Shown here piece after piece: positions 9,554 to 18,645 of a DNA stretch of 64,000 nucleotides. Numbering within the stretch: the first letter of the stretch is position 1; every line of letters starts with the position of its first letter. The notes below the pieces were generated by a model. That model saw only the letters and a program-made list of their open reading frames with translations. It had not been told where the DNA came from and did no database searches. The DNA is from Saccharopolyspora gloriosae (GTDB taxonomy: Bacteria > Actinomycetota > Actinomycetes > Mycobacteriales > Pseudonocardiaceae). Both the position numbers and the translations under genes were made by a program. Location of the stretch: the NCBI RefSeq assembly GCF_014203325.1, contig NZ_JACHIV010000001.1, positions 1,737,501 to 1,801,500 on the forward strand, given 5' to 3'.

Positions 9554-10609
9554 ATGACGGACGCGGCACCGCCGCTGCTGGCCGGTCGGTACCGGCTCGG
9601 CAGGCGCTTGGGGCGCGGTGGGATGTCCGAGGTGTACCGCGCGGTGGACACCCGGCTGCAACGACCGGTCGCGGTCAAGGTGTTCCGCTCCAACGCCGAC
9701 GAGTCCTCCCGCCGCCGCTTCGAGGACGAAGCCCGGCTGCTGGCCCGGTTGAGCCATCCCGGCCTGGTCACCGTGCACGACTTCGGCGCGGAGTCCGGCG
9801 ACGGCGAGCCCTTCCTGGTGATGCAGCTCGTCGAGGGCCGCACCCTCACCAACGTCATCGAATCGGGCACCGTCGAGCCCGAAGACGTCCTCGAACTCGG
9901 CAGGCGGATCGCCGTGGTGCTCGCGTACGTGCACGAGAACGGCATCGTGCACCGGGACGTGAAGCCGTCCAACGTGCTGATCACCGACGACGAGCAGGTC
10001 TTCCTCGCCGACTTCGGCATCTCCCGGCTCGCGGACGCGGTGGGCCGGATGACCGACTCCGGCATCATCATGGGTTCCGCGCACTACATGGCGCCCGAGC
10101 AGGTCCGCGACGAGGAGATCGGCTACCCCGCCGACCTGTACTCGCTGGCCCTGGTGCTGCTGGAGTGCCTCACCGGCCGGGCCGAGTACGACGGCACCAA
10201 GGCCGAGGCCGCGGTGGCGCGCCTGACCCGCAAGCCGCGCATCCCCGAGTCGTTGCCCGAGCCGCTCGCCGGGACGCTGCGCGCGATGACCGCCGACGAC
10301 CCCGACGACCGGCCGTCGGCGGCCCGCTGCGTGCGGCTGCTGTCCGGGGAGATCAGCCCGCCCGCGGCGAAGCCGGAGGTCGACCCGACGCTGCCCGTGG
10401 AGGCGGCCGGTGAGGAACCCGCCCGCCGCCGGAGGTGGTGGCCGTGGCTCGGGGTGCCGATCGCGGCGGCGGTCCTCGGCGCGGTGTTCCTGCTGCTGCC
10501 GGTGGAGAGCGCGCCGGACCTGCCGATGCCGCCGCCCGTCACCGGGCCGCCCGGGGTGGACCGGCTGCCCGCGGACCTGGCGAACCTGACCGAGCTGGTG
10601 GACGAATGA
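9554..10609 (+). CDS. membrane Ser/Thr protein kinase (PknB-like)
   Basis: A 351-residue kinase. The glycine loop [10 protein letters not shown], the ATP lysine in VAVKVF, the catalytic loop [10 protein letters not shown], the DFG segment ADFGISR and MAPEQ are all present, so it should be active. A single transmembrane helix ([16 protein letters not shown]) lies near residue 305, leaving only about 35 extracytoplasmic Pro-rich residues, with no PASTA or other sensor domain. Its stop overlaps the start of the following lipoprotein by four bases (ATGA). The lipoprotein could therefore act as the sensor partner, which is my inference. Confidence 0.92.
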   Translation: MTDAAPPLLAGRYRLGRRLGRGGMSEVYRAVDTRLQRPVAVKVFRSNADESSRRRFEDEARLLARLSHPGLVTVHDFGAESGDGEPFLVMQLVEGRTLTNVIESGTVEPEDVLELGRRIAVVLAYVHENGIVHRDVKPSNVLITDDEQVFLADFGISRLADAVGRMTDSGIIMGSAHYMAPEQVRDEEIGYPADLYSLALVLLECLTGRAEYDGTKAEAAVARLTRKPRIPESLPEPLAGTLRAMTADDPDDRPSAARCVRLLSGEISPPAAKPEVDPTLPVEAAGEEPARRRRWWPWLGVPIAAAVLGAVFLLLPVESAPDLPMPPPVTGPPGVDRLPADLANLTELVDE

Positions 10610-11214
10610 GAACACCACTGTGGACCGTTCTGGCCGCGCTGCTGCTCAGTTCGTGCAGCGGTGCCCCGCGAACGCTCGTCGAACCGGACGTGCGCGCCGC
10701 GCTGAAGGCGGCCGTGTCCGAAGTGGACAGCGCGGCGCGGCGGCACGACCGGGTGGCGTCGGAGTTCGCGCTCGCGGAGCTGACCAGGGGCATCGCCGAG
10801 GCCCAGGCCCGCGGCAGGTTGGACCCCGCCTACGCCCGCAGCCTGCTGACGGCCGCCGACCGCGTGGCCGAGGACGTCGCGACCCTCCCGCTGCCCGCAC
10901 CGCCGCCGCCCGTGGTCGTCACCGTGCCCGGGGAACCGCCGGCGCCGGGGCAGGTGGTCACGGCGCCCGGTACGACGGTCAAGGCGCCGCCGGACGCGAC
11001 GTTGCCGCCGGGGCAGGCCAAGAAGCAGACCGAGGCGCCGCAGCAGCCGGTGCCGAACTCGCCGGGAAGTCCTCCGGCGAACGAGCAGAACGGCCAGAGC
11101 GGGGACAACGTCGGCACCGACCAGTCGCAGAACGGCCAGGGGAACGCGAACGGCCGGGGGACCTCGGGCGACCAGGGCGACTCGGACGGTCAGGGCGACT
11201 CGGACGGTCAGTGA
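10606..11214 (+). CDS. lipoprotein translated together with the kinase
   Basis: A 202-residue precursor. The signal peptide ends in the lipobox LLSSC near residue 18, so Cys18 should be lipidated and the protein held on the outer face of the membrane. Residues 25-85 are helical (TLVEPDVRAALKAAVSEVD). The rest is Pro-rich, then Gln/Asn/Gly/Asp-rich, ending in repeats of GDSDGQ. The gene overlaps the kinase stop codon by four bases. No known enzyme motif is visible. The flexible tail suggests reach into the cell wall. Its role, perhaps as an input to or a substrate of the kinase, is inferred from coupling only. Confidence 0.8.
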   Translation: MRTPLWTVLAALLLSSCSGAPRTLVEPDVRAALKAAVSEVDSAARRHDRVASEFALAELTRGIAEAQARGRLDPAYARSLLTAADRVAEDVATLPLPAPPPPVVVTVPGEPPAPGQVVTAPGTTVKAPPDATLPPGQAKKQTEAPQQPVPNSPGSPPANEQNGQSGDNVGTDQSQNGQGNANGRGTSGDQGDSDGQGDSDGQ

Positions 11215-11403
11215 AGCAGCGGCCGGAAACGCCCTTCTCCCGCGCCGGGCCACTGCCCGCGAAGTGGATCTTCACTGGGAAAGCCCTGGGTTGTCGTGCT
11301 ACGAAACCTTGTCGGCTCCGGCCCTCGTTGCGCTAACGTCGGGCGCACTGGGATGGAGCTGCCGGCGGCGCGATGGTGCCCCGGCGACAGCGAGGAGCGG
11401 TCG

Positions 11404-11712
11404 GTGCACGACGACATGGGGGCGTGGCGGGTACGAGGCCCACGAGATCCGCACAGCGGCGAACCGAGGTCCTGCGTCGAGGCCGTGTGGGCGGAGGTCA
11501 TCCGGGCCGCGACGGCCGCGGCGGACCCGATCATCCCCGAGCAGGCCGGTTGTTCCCCGTTCTGCTTGGACGTGCCGGAAGACGGCGCCGCGGCTCATCT
11601 CGACGGCGCGGGCGAGGAGTGCTGGGCCGGTTCCATCAAAGGAGATCCGGGCTTCTTCGACGGCGATCTCTGGGGAGTCGCGCTGCCCGCGGCGGGCGAG
11701 CGCGAACACTGA
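11404..11712 (+). CDS. hypothetical protein (102 aa)
   Basis: A small reading frame starting at GTG 11404 with GAGGAG six bases upstream and high G/C at third codon positions. It contains four Cys (RSCVEAV, AGCSPFCL, EECWAG) and an acidic C-terminal half (DGDLWGVALP). I do not recognise it. The Cys and Asp/Glu content could suit metal binding, but there is no clear motif. It may instead be a chance frame, because all frames run long in this DNA; the well-placed ribosome site is the main argument for it. Confidence 0.45.
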   Translation: MHDDMGAWRVRGPRDPHSGEPRSCVEAVWAEVIRAATAAADPIIPEQAGCSPFCLDVPEDGAAAHLDGAGEECWAGSIKGDPGFFDGDLWGVALPAAGEREH

Positions 11713-12296
11713 CGGGCGCCCGGAGCGCGGTGCGCGCGCTCCGGTCGACGCGCCGGGTGGGGGCTCATCGCGGTGCGTCCTCCGAGGCGGTGCGGTGCTG
11801 GCGGGGAGCGGGCCGCTCGCGCGGCGACCTGCGCGGGAACGCGCCCGACCATGATCATTTCATTGCCGTCCGAGCGGGCTCGGGCCGGGCCCGGCTGCGG
11901 CGCCGTTCGAGGGGTCGAGTACGAATTCCGGGCGGGATCGGTGAAAAAAGCCCGGCAAGATCGGGGGGAAGTCGGATTCGATCTTGATCGACTTCCCGTC
12001 GCCGTGGTATCGGTCTCCCTGTGACCTGCGAGGACGCACCCAGCGTCGCTCAACCGCCCGGAAATCGGACAGATCGGAAGAGTTTTCTCCCAGGTTAGTG
12101 CACTTCAGCGCCATTGTTGGTAGTAGTTGCAGCGACCCGAGTGTTCGTGCACCCCTTGTACGAACCGTCCGAAGGGTCAGGCGGCGGGATCTTCCCCGAA
12201 ACGCCCGCTCGACAAGCCGGACCCGCGTGGAACCCGGTGGGCGGGAGTCGGTACCGTCGCCGCACCGATCAAGAGAAACCCCACATCACGGAGGAC
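11713..12296. other. 584-base gap upstream of mihF
   Basis: No supported gene. It contains a hairpin at 11966-11997 (arms GGGAAGTCG and CGACTTCCC) about 300 bases before mihF, which could be a terminator for transcripts from the left. The A/T-richer stretch around 12060-12130 is a likely promoter area, though no -35/-10 pair is convincing. Confidence 0.5.
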
Positions 12297-12617
12297 ATGG
12301 TGGCCCTTCCCCAGCTGACCGAGGAGCAGCGGGCAGCAGCTTTGGAAAAGGCGGCTGCCGCCCGTCGCGCCCGAGCCGAGCTCAAAGAGCGCCTCAAGCG
12401 CGGTGGAACCAGCCTGGCAGAGGTCCTGGACACCGCCGACAACGACGAGGTCTTGGGCAAGATGAAGGTGTCCGCGCTGCTTGAGGCCCTTCCCGGCGTG
12501 GGCAAGGTCCGCGCACAGCAGATCATGGAGCGGCTGGAGATCGCTAACAGCCGCCGGCTCCGCGGGCTGGGTGAGCGTCAGCGCAAGGCGCTGCTCACCG
12601 AGTTCGCCGCCGAGTGA
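12297..12617 (+). CDS. mihF: actinobacterial integration host factor
   Basis: A 106-residue nucleoid-associated DNA-binding protein, unrelated in sequence to enterobacterial IHF. It matches the actinobacterial mIHF family in length, in its basic helical N-terminus ([17 protein letters not shown]) and in the helix-two-turn-helix region with [16 protein letters not shown] and [15 protein letters not shown]. It binds DNA non-specifically and affects nucleoid shape and development. The start ATG 12297 follows GGAGGAC. The gmk start codon overlaps its stop (GTGA), the usual actinobacterial arrangement. Confidence 0.95.
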   Translation: MVALPQLTEEQRAAALEKAAAARRARAELKERLKRGGTSLAEVLDTADNDEVLGKMKVSALLEALPGVGKVRAQQIMERLEIANSRRLRGLGERQRKALLTEFAAE

Positions 12618-13216
12618 TCGACACCCGTACCGGTGTCGAGCCGGGGTCGGTCCGTCAGGACGGGCCCCGGCTCACCGTCGTTTCCGGGCCTTCCGGCGTC
12701 GGGAAGTCCAGCGTGCTGAACGAGCTGCGCGAGCAGGCACCGGAGATCTACTTCAGCGTTTCGGTGACCACCAGGCGCCCCCGCGCGGGCGAGGTGGACG
12801 GCGCGCACTACCACTTCGTCGGCGTCGCCGAGTTCGAGCGGATGGTCGCCGCGGGCGAACTCCTCGAGCACGCGCGGTACGCGGGCAACTACTACGGCAC
12901 GCCCCGCGGGCCCGTCGAGCACGCGCTCGCCGCCGGCCGCGACGCCGTGCTGGAGATCGAACTGCAGGGCGCCCGGCAGGTGCGCGAGTCGATGCCCGAG
13001 GCGCGGCTCGTGATGCTGCTGCCGCCGTCCTGGGAGGAGCTCGTGCAGCGGCTCACCGGGCGCGGCACCGAAGATCCCGAGGTCGTCGAGGCCCGCTTGC
13101 AGACCGCGCGGGAAGAGCTCGCCGCCGAACCGGAGTTCGACGACACCGTGGTCAACGCCGATGTGCGGTCCGCGACCAGCGAATTGATACGATTGGTGAC
13201 CGGTCGCCGGGTCTGA
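12614..13216 (+). CDS. gmk: guanylate kinase
   Basis: A 200-residue cytosolic enzyme converting GMP and ATP to GDP and ADP. The P-loop [10 protein letters not shown] is near residues 24-33, the GMP-binding stretch [14 protein letters not shown] follows, and the HYHFV and GNYYGTP elements are conserved. Length is normal for the family. GTG 12614 overlaps the mihF stop by four bases, so the two are probably translationally coupled. The operon continues with rpoZ after about 100 bases. Confidence 0.96.
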   Translation: MIDTRTGVEPGSVRQDGPRLTVVSGPSGVGKSSVLNELREQAPEIYFSVSVTTRRPRAGEVDGAHYHFVGVAEFERMVAAGELLEHARYAGNYYGTPRGPVEHALAAGRDAVLEIELQGARQVRESMPEARLVMLLPPSWEELVQRLTGRGTEDPEVVEARLQTAREELAAEPEFDDTVVNADVRSATSELIRLVTGRRV

Positions 13217-13322
13217 GCCCGTGCTCGGATGCCGGACCGGCGCCAGCCGTCGGCCGAGCCGAGTCGCCGCGGTCCACGCGCCGGCGCCCACCGCATTCTT
13301 CGTTCAGAGCAGGAGCCACCAC

Positions 13323-13616
13323 GTGACCACGCCCAACGCGCTCGCCGCCCTCAACACCCGGTCCTCGCTGACCTCGCCGGAGGGCATCACCAACCCGCCG
13401 ATCGACGACCTGCTGGAGCAGGTCAGCTCGAAGTACGCGCTGGCGATCTACGCGGCCAAGCGCGCCCGGCAGATCAACGACTACTACGCCCAGCTCGGCG
13501 AAGGCCTGCTGGAGTACGTCGGACCGCTGGTGGAGCCGGGCCCGCGGGAGAAGCCGCTGTCCATCGCGCTGCGCGAGATCCACTCCGGCGTTCTCGAGCA
13601 CACCGAAGGCGAGTGA
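13323..13616 (+). CDS. rpoZ: RNA polymerase omega subunit
   Basis: A 97-residue subunit that helps assemble RNA polymerase by holding the beta-prime subunit. The core [19 protein letters not shown] and [15 protein letters not shown] is the omega signature, with the actinobacterial extension after it ([16 protein letters not shown]). GTG 13323 follows GGAGCC. It lies between gmk and coaBC with a 13-base gap to coaBC, a very common order. Confidence 0.96.
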   Translation: MTTPNALAALNTRSSLTSPEGITNPPIDDLLEQVSSKYALAIYAAKRARQINDYYAQLGEGLLEYVGPLVEPGPREKPLSIALREIHSGVLEHTEGE

Positions 13617-13629
13617 GCCGGAACTCCCC

Positions 13630-14883
13630 GTGACACAGCAACCTTCCGGGCGTCGCCCGCGGGTCGTGCTGGGCGTCAGCGGCGGCATCGCGGCATACAA
13701 GGCCTGCGACGTGCTGCGCCGGCTGACCGAATCCGGTCATGACGTGCGGGTGGTGCCCACCGAGTCGGCGTTGAACTTCGTCGGTTCCGCCACCTTCGAG
13801 GCGTTGTCCGGGCATCCGGTGCGCACCGGGGTGTTCACCGACGTCGACCAGGTGCAGCACGTGCGGCTCGGTCAGGAGGCCGAGCTCGTCGTGGTCGCGC
13901 CGGCCACCGCGGACCTGCTCGCGCGCGCCGCGCACGGCCAAGCCGACGACCTGCTCACCTCGACGCTGCTCACCGCGAGGTGCCCGGTGCTGATGGTGCC
14001 CGCGATGCACACCGAGATGTGGGAGCACCCGGCGACGCGGCAGAACGTGGCGACCTTGCGCTCCAGGGGAGTGGTCGTCGCGGAACCGGCCAGCGGCAGG
14101 CTCACCGGCAAGGACACCGGCAAGGGCCGGTTGCCGGACCCGGTGGAGATCGTCGACCTGGGCCGGTTGCTGCTGTCCTCGGCGTCCGCGCTGCCCCGGG
14201 ACCTGGAAGGCCGCCGGGTGGTGATCTCGGCGGGAGGCACCCGGGAGCCGCTGGATCCGGTGCGGTACCTGGGGAATCGCTCGTCCGGTCGGCAGGGCTA
14301 CGCGTTGGCGCGGGTCGCCGCGCACCGCGGTGCCGAGGTCGTGCTGATCTCCGCGCACACGGCGGACCTGGTGGAACCCGCCGGAGTGCGCGTGGTGCAC
14401 GTGGGCACCGCCGAGCAGCTGCGGGAATCGGTGCTGGCCGAGTCGCAGGGGGCCGACGCGGTCGTGATGGCCGCGGCGGTCGCCGACTTCCGGCCCGTCG
14501 ACCTCGCCCAGCACAAGATCAAGAAGGTGGACGCGGACCCGGCGCCGGTGAAGCTGACCCGGAACCCGGACATCCTCGCCGAGCTCGTCGAGCGGCGCCG
14601 CGACGGCGAGCTCGACACCGGTCTGATCGTCGGTTTCGCCGCCGAGACCGGGGACCCGGACACCCCGGTGCTCGACCACGGCCGCCGCAAGCTCGACCGC
14701 AAGGGCTGCGACCTGCTGGTGGTGAACACCGTCGGCGACGGCAAGGCCTTCGAGATGGAGGACAACGCGGGCTGGCTGCTGTCCACCGACGGCACCGAGA
14801 CCCCGCTGCCGCACGGCGCGAAGTCCCTGCTCTCGGCGCGGCTGTGGGATGCTGTGACCCGGCGGCTCGGCGAGCGGAGCTGA
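13630..14883 (+). CDS. coaBC: bifunctional phosphopantothenoylcysteine decarboxylase/synthetase
   Basis: A 417-residue flavoprotein carrying out two steps of coenzyme A synthesis. The N-terminal decarboxylase half begins GVSGGIAAYKACDVLRRL and has the PAMHTEMWEHPATRQN substrate clamp and the APATADLLA flavin region. The C-terminal synthetase half begins near residue 195 with GGTREPLDPVRYLGNRSSG and has the dimer-interface lysines in HKIKKVD. All key motifs are intact. It sits between rpoZ and metK, as in other actinobacteria. Confidence 0.96.
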   Translation: MTQQPSGRRPRVVLGVSGGIAAYKACDVLRRLTESGHDVRVVPTESALNFVGSATFEALSGHPVRTGVFTDVDQVQHVRLGQEAELVVVAPATADLLARAAHGQADDLLTSTLLTARCPVLMVPAMHTEMWEHPATRQNVATLRSRGVVVAEPASGRLTGKDTGKGRLPDPVEIVDLGRLLLSSASALPRDLEGRRVVISAGGTREPLDPVRYLGNRSSGRQGYALARVAAHRGAEVVLISAHTADLVEPAGVRVVHVGTAEQLRESVLAESQGADAVVMAAAVADFRPVDLAQHKIKKVDADPAPVKLTRNPDILAELVERRRDGELDTGLIVGFAAETGDPDTPVLDHGRRKLDRKGCDLLVVNTVGDGKAFEMEDNAGWLLSTDGTETPLPHGAKSLLSARLWDAVTRRLGERS

Positions 14884-14919
14884 GTCCGGGCCGCACCCGT
14901 TCTCCCAGGGGGTGGGATC

Positions 14920-16101
14920 GTGCGGCGGCTGTTCACCAGCGAATCGGTGACCGAGGGGCACCCGGACAAGATCTGCGACGCGCTCAGCGACGCGGTGCTG
15001 GACGCGCTGCTCGCGCAGGACCCGCTGTCCCGCGTCGCCGTGGAGGCGATGGTCACCACCGGGCAGGTGCACATCGCGGGCGAGGTCACCAGCGAGGCCT
15101 ACGTCGACATCCCCGCGCTCGTGCGGGAACGCGTGCTGGAGATCGGGTACGACTCCTCCGCGAAGGGGTTCGACGGGAACTCCTGCGGCGTGAACGTCGC
15201 CATCGGAGCGCAATCGCCCGACATCGCGCGCGGCGTGGACCGCGGCTACGAATCCCGCGTCGAAGGGCTCGACGACGAGGTCGCGCGGCAGGGCGCCGGA
15301 GATCAGGGGCTGATGTTCGGCTACGCCTGCGCCGACACCCCGGAACGCATGCCGCTGCCGATCGCGCTGGCCCACCGGCTCGCCCGGCGGTTGGCGCGGG
15401 TGCGCAAGGACGGGTTGCTGCCGCACCTGCGCCCGGACGGCAAGACGCAGGTGACCGTCGAGTACGCCGGGGATCGGCCGGTGGCGCTGGACACCGTGGT
15501 CGTGTCCGCCCAGCACGCGGCCGACGTCGACCCGGCCCGGCTCGACGCCGAGGTGCGCGAACTGGTCGTCGCCCCGGAGGTCGCCGGGCTGGAGCTGGAC
15601 GAGTCGGGGATGCGGGTGCTGGTGAACCCGACGGGGCGGTTCGTGGTGGGCGGGCCGATGGGCGATGCCGGGCTCACCGGGCGGAAGATCATGGTGGACA
15701 CCTACGGCGGCATGGCCCGCCACGGCGGCGGTGCCTTCTCCGGCAAGGATCCGTCCAAAGTCGACCGATCAGCGGCGTACGCGCTGCGGTGGATCGCGGG
15801 CAACGTCGTGGCCGCGGGGCTCGCGGAGCGCGTCGAGGTGCAGGTGGCCTACGCCATCGGCGCCGCGGCCCCGGTCGGGTTGTCGGTGGCGACCTTCGGC
15901 ACCGAAACCGTTGCGCCGCAACGGATCCAGGACGCCGTCGGTGCCGTGTTCGACCTGCGGCCCGCCGCGATCATCCGCGATCTCGGCCTGCTGCGGCCGA
16001 TCTACGCGCCGACCGCGGCCTACGGGCACTTCGGGCGCACCGACCTCGACCTGCCCTGGGAACGCGCGGACCGGACCGCTGCGCTGCGCGCCGCGGTCTG
16101 A
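14920..16101 (+). CDS. metK: S-adenosylmethionine synthetase
   Basis: A 393-residue enzyme making SAM from methionine and ATP. The ATP motif [19 protein letters not shown], the [12 protein letters not shown] loop and the P-loop-like [19 protein letters not shown] are complete. GTG 14920 follows a purine-rich CAGGGGGTGGGA. I looked for a SAM riboswitch in the short gap from coaBC and found no sign of one. Downstream, where priA often follows, there is instead a repeat copy and an inserted nudix/hisG/trmL block. Confidence 0.96.
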   Translation: MRRLFTSESVTEGHPDKICDALSDAVLDALLAQDPLSRVAVEAMVTTGQVHIAGEVTSEAYVDIPALVRERVLEIGYDSSAKGFDGNSCGVNVAIGAQSPDIARGVDRGYESRVEGLDDEVARQGAGDQGLMFGYACADTPERMPLPIALAHRLARRLARVRKDGLLPHLRPDGKTQVTVEYAGDRPVALDTVVVSAQHAADVDPARLDAEVRELVVAPEVAGLELDESGMRVLVNPTGRFVVGGPMGDAGLTGRKIMVDTYGGMARHGGGAFSGKDPSKVDRSAAYALRWIAGNVVAAGLAERVEVQVAYAIGAAAPVGLSVATFGTETVAPQRIQDAVGAVFDLRPAAIIRDLGLLRPIYAPTAAYGHFGRTDLDLPWERADRTAALRAAV

Positions 16102-16113
16102 TCACCGCCTGTC

Positions 16114-16212
16114 TTTGATCTTGCCTTCCCGGGTGAGCGGGGTCGGTGGTCGTTGTCTTGTCCGGAGCCGCTGGGGTTCCGCTACCCGACCCACTGCTCG
16201 AGCCGAGATCAA
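16114..16212 (-). repeat. structured intergenic repeat, copy A (short, long hairpin deleted)
   Basis: Matches copy B end to end but lacks its internal 130 or so bases. It begins TTTGATCTTG and ends CGAGATCAA, almost inverted. The join falls within the shared GCCGCTG sequence, which occurs once at the edge of the short hairpin and once at the edge of the long hairpin, so it looks like a deletion between direct repeats. It lies 12 bases past the metK stop. Confidence 0.85.
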
Positions 16213-16222
16213 CGGCAGGCGG

Positions 16223-16654
16223 TCAGCTCCAGCCGTGGATCGAGAACGGGACTCCGGTGCGCAGCGCCCGGATGCCCAGCGCCGCGTACCCGATCATCGG
16301 TTCGGGCAGCGCGTCCACCGGGAACCAGTCGAGGCCGTGGCACTTGGCGGGCTCGCGGTTCGACGGCTCCCCGTCCCAGCGGGCGGCGCGGAAGAACAGC
16401 CCGAACCGCGGCTCCTGTCCGGAGCCGGTGATGTGCACGGTGTGCACGTGCGCGAGGTCCGCCGGGTCGATCCGCACCCCGACCTCCTCCCACGCCTCGC
16501 GGGCGGCGGCGGAGAGCACGTCCTCGCCCGCGTCGACCTTGCCCGCGGGCAGGTGCCAGCAGCCGTCGAAGGCGTCGCCCCGGCGCTTGCTGAGCAGGAC
16601 CTGGTCCTCGCGCACCAGCAGGACGTGGGCGTCGACGAGATGTCGATCAGGCAT
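16223..16654 (-). CDS. NUDIX hydrolase
   Basis: A 143-residue pyrophosphohydrolase acting on a nucleoside diphosphate linked to another group. The Nudix box is complete: G-x5-E-x7-REAWEEVGV, starting GKVDAGEDV near residue 38. The RRG and CWHLPAG stretches are typical of the MutT-like branch that cleans oxidised or non-canonical nucleotides, but the substrate cannot be told. The gene stands alone on the minus strand with repeat copies A and B on either side in the same orientation, and interrupts the usual metK-priA order. Confidence 0.9.
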   Translation of the reverse strand: MPDRHLVDAHVLLVREDQVLLSKRRGDAFDGCWHLPAGKVDAGEDVLSAAAREAWEEVGVRIDPADLAHVHTVHITGSGQEPRFGLFFRAARWDGEPSNREPAKCHGLDWFPVDALPEPMIGYAALGIRALRTGVPFSIHGWS

Positions 16655-16707
16655 GCGCGGAAATCCTCACCCTCGGCCGGAGACGGGGCCGAAGCCTACT
16701 GCCTGCC

Positions 16708-16934
16708 TTTGATCTTGTCTTTCCAGGTGAGTGGCGTTGTCGGTCGTTGTCTTGTCAGCGGCGGAGCCGCTGAGCAGTGATCAGCCTGAGCAAGAAGACC
16801 ACCGGCGGGTTCTCAGCGGCTTCCTCGCGAGGACAGCGATTTCGCTGTGTATGGACATACATGAGAAATCGATCCCGCAGCGAGGAAGCCGCTGAGGTTC
16901 CGCAACCTGACCCACTGCTCAAGCCAAGATCAAA
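16708..16934 (-). repeat. structured intergenic repeat, copy B (full length, apical stem replaced)
   Basis: Perfect 10-base terminal inverted repeats, TTTGATCTTG at 16708 and CAAGATCAAA at 16925. Short hairpin near 16743-16759; long hairpin 16812-16896 with arms CTCAGCGGCTTCCTCGC and GCGAGGAAGCCGCTGAG. The apical part differs from every other copy (CGATTTC with GAAATCG, then TGTATG with CATACA) yet still pairs, while the flanking islands GAGGACAG and GATCCCGCAGC are unchanged. Confidence 0.9.
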
Positions 16935-17170
16935 GACGAGCGTCCTCCGCCGCCCGGCACGTGAGCACGGACATGCTCCCGGACCGCGCGGCGCCTCGGT
17001 GTGCCACCATTCTGGACGTGCGAAATCCGGCCGGAGCGAGGAGGACGAAGTCGATGTGCGGTGGTCAGCGCCATAGCGGGTTCCGCCCGCAGCGTGCAGC
17101 GGGTGGAACGCCCCGCCGCCCCGCCTGAACCGGGGCCGTCCCGTCCACTGAACTCGGCAAAGGAACCACC

Positions 17171-18031
17171 ATGCTTCGGGTCGCCGTGCCCAACAAGGGA
17201 TCGCTGAGCGCTCCCGCCATCCAGCTGCTCTCGGACGCCGGCTACCGCGTGCACCGCGAGCACAAGGCCCTGTTCGCCATCGACACGGCCAACGACGTGC
17301 AGTTCGTCTTCCTCCGGCCCACCGACATCGCCCGCACCGTCGGCAGCGGCGTGCTCGACGTCGGCATCACCGGCCAGGACCTGCTGCAGGCCGCGGGCAC
17401 CGACGTGAGCACGCAGGAACTGCTGCCGCTGGACTTCGGGGTGTCGCGGTTCTACTTCGCCGCCCCCACCGGGCGCGTCGGCGCGCTCACCGAGCTCGAC
17501 GGCAAGCGCATCGCCACCTCGTTCGCGCCGCTGGTGACGGCCGCGGCGGTCGACCTGGGCATCGAGGTGGACGTCATCGAGCTCGACGGGGCGGTGGAGA
17601 CCGCCGTCGAGCTCGGGCTCGCCGACGCCATCGCCGACGTCGTGGAGACCGGGGCGTCGCTGCGCGAAGCCGGGCTGCAGACCATCGGGGAGCCGATCCT
17701 GCGCTCCGAGGCGGTGCTGGTGCGCGGCGCCCGCGAGCTGCCGGAGGACAGCGAGCAGGCGGTGGAGGTGCTGATCCAGCGGCTGCGTGGCGTCCTGATC
17801 GCCCGGCAGTACGTGATGATGGACTACAACTGCCCCACCGCGTCCCTCGAGGACGTCCGCAAGATCACGCCCGGCATGGAGGCACCGACGGTGTCCCCGC
17901 TCGACGAGAAGGGCTGGGTGGCGGTTCGCGTGATGGTGCCGCGCCACCAAGCCCAGTCGATCATGGACCGGCTGTGGGCGGAGGGCGCGCGCGCCATCCT
18001 CGTCACCCCGCTGGAAGCCTGCCGGCTGTAG
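17171..18031 (+). CDS. hisG: ATP phosphoribosyltransferase, long form
   Basis: A 286-residue enzyme for the first step of histidine synthesis, joining ATP and PRPP. It has the two-lobed catalytic domain starting MLRVAVPNKGSLSAPA, the PRPP-binding loop ADAIADVVETGASLREAGL, and a C-terminal ACT-like HisG_C domain (about residues 210-286) that binds histidine for feedback inhibition; hence the hexameric long form without HisZ. In most actinobacteria hisE lies directly upstream; here it is absent and repeat copy B ends about 235 bases before the start. Confidence 0.95.
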   Translation: MLRVAVPNKGSLSAPAIQLLSDAGYRVHREHKALFAIDTANDVQFVFLRPTDIARTVGSGVLDVGITGQDLLQAAGTDVSTQELLPLDFGVSRFYFAAPTGRVGALTELDGKRIATSFAPLVTAAAVDLGIEVDVIELDGAVETAVELGLADAIADVVETGASLREAGLQTIGEPILRSEAVLVRGARELPEDSEQAVEVLIQRLRGVLIARQYVMMDYNCPTASLEDVRKITPGMEAPTVSPLDEKGWVAVRVMVPRHQAQSIMDRLWAEGARAILVTPLEACRL

Positions 18032-18045
18032 GACGACCGGCTGCA

Positions 18046-18078
18046 CCTCCCGCACCCGGTCCCGCCGGGCGCGGGAGG
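18046..18078. terminator. bidirectional terminator between hisG and trmL
   Basis: CCTCCCGC and GCGGGAGG pair, with an inner CCCGG/CCGGG stem. It lies between two convergent genes, 14 bases past hisG and just past the trmL stop, so it can serve both. Confidence 0.65.
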
Positions 18079-18082
18079 CGCC

Positions 18083-18541
18083 CTACATCGCGTAGCCCTG
18101 CTGGCGCCACGCCTCGTAGACGGCGACGGCCGCGGAGTTCGCGAGGTTCATCGACCGGATGCCCGGCAGCATCGGAATCCGGACCTGGTCGGTGATGTGC
18201 TCCGAGGCGAGCACCTCCGCGGGCAGGCCGGTGGCCTCCGGGCCGAACAGCAGCGCGTCACCGGGCCGGTAGGAGATCTGCTCCAGCGAGGTCGTGGCGC
18301 CGGTGGTGAAGGCGAACACGCGCGGCGGCGCCACCTCGCGCAGCATCGAGTCCCAGTCCTCGTGCACCCGCAGCGCGGCGCGGTCGTGGTAGTCCAGGCC
18401 CGCTCGGCGCAGCCGCGCGTCCTCCACGCTGAACCCCAACGGCCGCACCAGGTGCAGCACGCACCCGGAACCGGCGGCCATCCGGATCGCGTTGCCCGTG
18501 TTGCCGGGGATCTCGGGGTGGTAGAAGACGACGTCGAACAC
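18083..18541 (-). CDS. trmL: tRNA (cytidine/uridine-34 2'-O) methyltransferase
   Basis: A 152-residue SPOUT-class methyltransferase that methylates the wobble ribose of tRNA-Leu. The opening VFDVVFYHPEIPGNTGNAIR and the knot motifs FGPEATGLP and IPMLPGIRSMNLANSAAVAVYE are characteristic. Length fits E. coli TrmL (157). GTG 18541 is chosen because AAAGGA lies six bases upstream and the family starts at this strand; an ATG at 18574 would add 11 residues. It is convergent with hisG and divergent from priA. Confidence 0.92.
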   Translation of the reverse strand: MFDVVFYHPEIPGNTGNAIRMAAGSGCVLHLVRPLGFSVEDARLRRAGLDYHDRAALRVHEDWDSMLREVAPPRVFAFTTGATTSLEQISYRPGDALLFGPEATGLPAEVLASEHITDQVRIPMLPGIRSMNLANSAAVAVYEAWRQQGYAM

Positions 18542-18645
18542 GCGGGGTCCTTTCACGAATGCTGCCCGACGCATCGTAGTGACCGGCTCGCTCGGCGCGG
18601 ACCGGGTGCGCGGTGCGGTCGGCGGGCTCTGGTAGAGAAGTGGGC

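Noticed and set aside
14884-14919. SAM riboswitch before metK
   Set aside because: The gap from coaBC is only 36 bases, too short for a SAM aptamer.
13474-15723. Very long open frame (749 codons) on the minus strand opposite coaBC and metK
   Set aside because: High GC makes stop codons rare; the frame is antisense to two complete enzymes and has His/Arg-rich, domain-free translation.
16114-16934. Composite transposon formed by repeats A and B around the nudix gene
   Set aside because: No transposase, no target duplication visible, and the same repeats occur singly elsewhere.
17054-17128. Histidine attenuator peptide upstream of hisG
   Set aside because: Only one His codon in 24, and no terminator/antiterminator pair visible.
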